A stretch of 64,000 bases of DNA from Rhodococcus pyridinivorans (lineage in GTDB: Bacteria > Actinomycetota > Actinomycetes > Mycobacteriales > Mycobacteriaceae): contig NZ_FNRX01000002.1 in NCBI RefSeq assembly GCF_900105195.1, positions 1,612,001-1,676,000 of the forward strand, given 5' to 3'. Of the stretch, positions 62,452 to 64,000 are shown one piece after another; position 1 is the stretch's first letter; each line of letters starts with the position of its first letter. The position numbers were made by a program, and so were the translations under genes. The notes under the pieces were generated by a model. The model searched no databases. It saw only the letters and a list, made by a program, of their open reading frames with translations, and was not told the DNA's origin.

Positions 62452-63546
62452 TCACACGCTCGGTGGGGCGTCCGTCGCGTCCGCAGCGGCGCCCCGCCGG
62501 TCGAGTTCCGCTCGGGCCCGCTCCAGCCCGCCGTGTTCGAGTGCGGCCGAGTGCGATTCGTCGGCCCACACCAGTTTCCCCCGTTCGTGGACCGTCACGG
62601 TCATGCGACCGCCGAGATGTTCGATCGAACCGGCGACGTTCCGTCGTTCCGCGGGCACGGGGACCGGCAGGACGTGTGCCGCTCCGAGGGGTGAACTTCC
62701 CGAGATCTCCACGCTCCAGCGGGCATTGCGGCCGCGCAGGTGCCAGCTCTCGTCGGTGACCGTCGCCCGGACCGGGGATGTGACGGGATTGCCCAGCCGC
62801 ACGATGCGCCCGTCGGGTAGTGCGACGACGACCGCCGTGACCTCCGTGTGCAGCGGACCCGAATGCACCTGCCCGCCTGCGAACGCCACACACGCCTGCG
62901 GGTCGGCGAATCCCTGCGCCTGACCCCACCACCACGACTCGGGGAAACCGCCCTTGCCCCAGTTCTTCTCGCCGTAGACCTGGGCGCCGGTCAGATCCCA
63001 CTTCTCGTCGCCGAGGATCGCGTGCCCTTCCACCCGGCCGCCGAGCAGCCAGGAATGCCAGTACTGGTTGAGACCGGGGACGGAATGGAACACGCTCGAC
63101 GCGCCGAAGCGGCGTCGCGGCCAGAGCCACAGATCCGACAACCGGATGTCGAGACGGGCGTCGTCGCCGAGATCCATCCACACGCGTTCTCTGTCGCCGC
63201 AGAAGACGTCGCCGGCCGATGCGCCGAGCCGATCGGGATCGGACGCGGCCACCGGATGCGCGGCGGTGCGCAGGAAACCCCCGGGATGGGCGGCCAGACC
63301 GAGCGTCGCCCAGTGCGAGCCGGGCCCTCCCGAGTCGTCCGCACGGTTTACCCCGCACAGAGCGATGACGACGCGGCCGGTTCCGGGCTGGGTGAAGCGC
63401 CAGAAGTAACCCTCCATCGCGACGCCGTGCGCGGCGAGCGGATTCCCGAAGGGCAGATCCGCTCCCGACGCGCGGTAGCGGGTCCACAGGCTCCTCGGAG
63501 AGAGATCCTTCGGTGAGAGCCGTCCGTGTCGTTCGTGCACCGCCAT
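62452..63546 (-). CDS. Tocopherol-cyclase-family protein
   Basis: 364 residues. GYFWRFTQPGTGRVVIALCGVNR near residue 45, HSVPGLNQYWHSWLLGG near 160, YGEKNWGKGGFPESWWWGQAQGF near 193: Trp-rich signature of the tocopherol cyclase/lipocalin-like fold. No tocopherol pathway genes nearby, so real role unknown. ATG at 63546 chosen. Confidence 0.82.
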   Translation of the reverse strand: MAVHERHGRLSPKDLSPRSLWTRYRASGADLPFGNPLAAHGVAMEGYFWRFTQPGTGRVVIALCGVNRADDSGGPGSHWATLGLAAHPGGFLRTAAHPVAASDPDRLGASAGDVFCGDRERVWMDLGDDARLDIRLSDLWLWPRRRFGASSVFHSVPGLNQYWHSWLLGGRVEGHAILGDEKWDLTGAQVYGEKNWGKGGFPESWWWGQAQGFADPQACVAFAGGQVHSGPLHTEVTAVVVALPDGRIVRLGNPVTSPVRATVTDESWHLRGRNARWSVEISGSSPLGAAHVLPVPVPAERRNVAGSIEHLGGRMTVTVHERGKLVWADESHSAALEHGGLERARAELDRRGAAADATDAPPSV

Positions 63547-63732
63547 GCCCGCTCCGTTCCGTGGATCCGTCCTGTCCGTTCTCCGGATGTACCCGGCATG
63601 GCCGTTCCCGTCACGGAACGTGCGGAATCGGGCAGCGATGTGCGGACGCGGGGGAGGTACCTTCACCTCGCGTGGTCGGTCGGCCATAACGTTGACCGGA
63701 CCGGATCGGACCGAAGAGAACGCGAGAAGTAC

Positions 63733-64000
63733 GTGACAGGAGAGAAGGGCGGCTCGTACCGCGAGTTGTTCGCAGCGCCGGGTGCAGCCGCGTTCTGCCT
63801 GGCGGGATTGGTGGCGCGACTGCCGATCGCGATGGTCGGGATCGGCATCGTCACGATGTTCTCCCAGCTCGAGGGTAACTACGCGGTCGGCGGCGCACTG
63901 TCCGCGGTGTTCGCGCTGTCGTACGCCGTGCTCACCCCGCTCGTCTCCCGCGCGGTCGACCGGTACGGCCAGCGACGGGTCCTGCCCACGGCGGCGGCCG
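63733..64000 (+). CDS. MFS transporter, 3' end outside window
   Basis: 89 codons of a membrane transporter: YRELFAAPGAAAFCLAGLVARLPIAMVGIGIVTMF (TM1), AVGGALSAVFALSYAVLTPLVSRAVDRYGQRRVL (TM2 and the MFS loop DRYGQRRV). GTG at 63733 by frame and fit. Incomplete. Confidence 0.8.
   Translation, partial: MTGEKGGSYRELFAAPGAAAFCLAGLVARLPIAMVGIGIVTMFSQLEGNYAVGGALSAVFALSYAVLTPLVSRAVDRYGQRRVLPTAAA

Overview
High-GC actinobacterial chromosome, almost certainly a mycolic-acid bacterium of the Rhodococcus/Nocardia group (inference). Two blocks follow the gene order I know from Mycobacterium tuberculosis Rv0465c-Rv0485: ramB, isocitrate lyase, fadB2 at 12.6-18.1 kb, and the Rv0474-like regulator, hbhA, DUF2516, deoC, DUF2993, DUF2505, murB, SDR and ROK regulator at 47.5-62.4 kb. 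No rRNA, tRNA, CRISPR array, insertion sequence or prophage was recognised.

Layout. 0-3 kb: cupin protein, then a ferredoxin-type reductase paired with a membrane acyl-CoA desaturase (DesA3 system). 3-11 kb, minus strand: urea-type ABC transporter urtABCDE, a GntR regulator translationally coupled to urtE, a CMD-family protein and allophanate hydrolase; TGTATAC-like boxes lie before both urtA and the hydrolase gene. 11-21.7 kb: AbiEi-like protein, PPOX protein, ramB, flavohemoglobin (probably ATT start), isocitrate lyase, 3-hydroxybutyryl-CoA dehydrogenase, a full-length MetE homologue that has lost three of four zinc ligands, and a zinc alcohol dehydrogenase.

21.7-42 kb is a general-stress island. 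It encodes sigma factor SigF with its anti-sigma factor, a STAS protein, trehalose-6-phosphate synthase, DJ-1/PfpI protein, Rieske-linked FAD oxidoreductase, PfkB kinase-SurE, a CrtI-like oxidoreductase, CDGSH protein, Dps, a heme-oxygenase-like iron enzyme, an SDR and several small membrane proteins. By eye I find fifteen sequences resembling SigF/SigB promoters (GTTT or GNNT, 15-17 bases, GGGTAT/C) in front of these genes, including the sigF operon itself. In five of them the start codon lies only 9-10 bases past the -10 box, suggesting leaderless mRNAs. Several tandem repeats sit in promoters of this island and just beyond it.

42-47.4 kb: AraC/DinB-like protein, DHFR-like reductase, polyphosphate kinase 2, DUF4873 protein, TetR regulator and DUF445 protein. 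47.5-64 kb: the second conserved block with diiron oxygenase, hydrolase, purU, two methyltransferases, a GNAT protein, an AbiEi-like protein, a Cys-rich leader peptide (CCRCC) ahead of the ROK regulator, a tocopherol-cyclase-like protein and a truncated MFS transporter at the window end.
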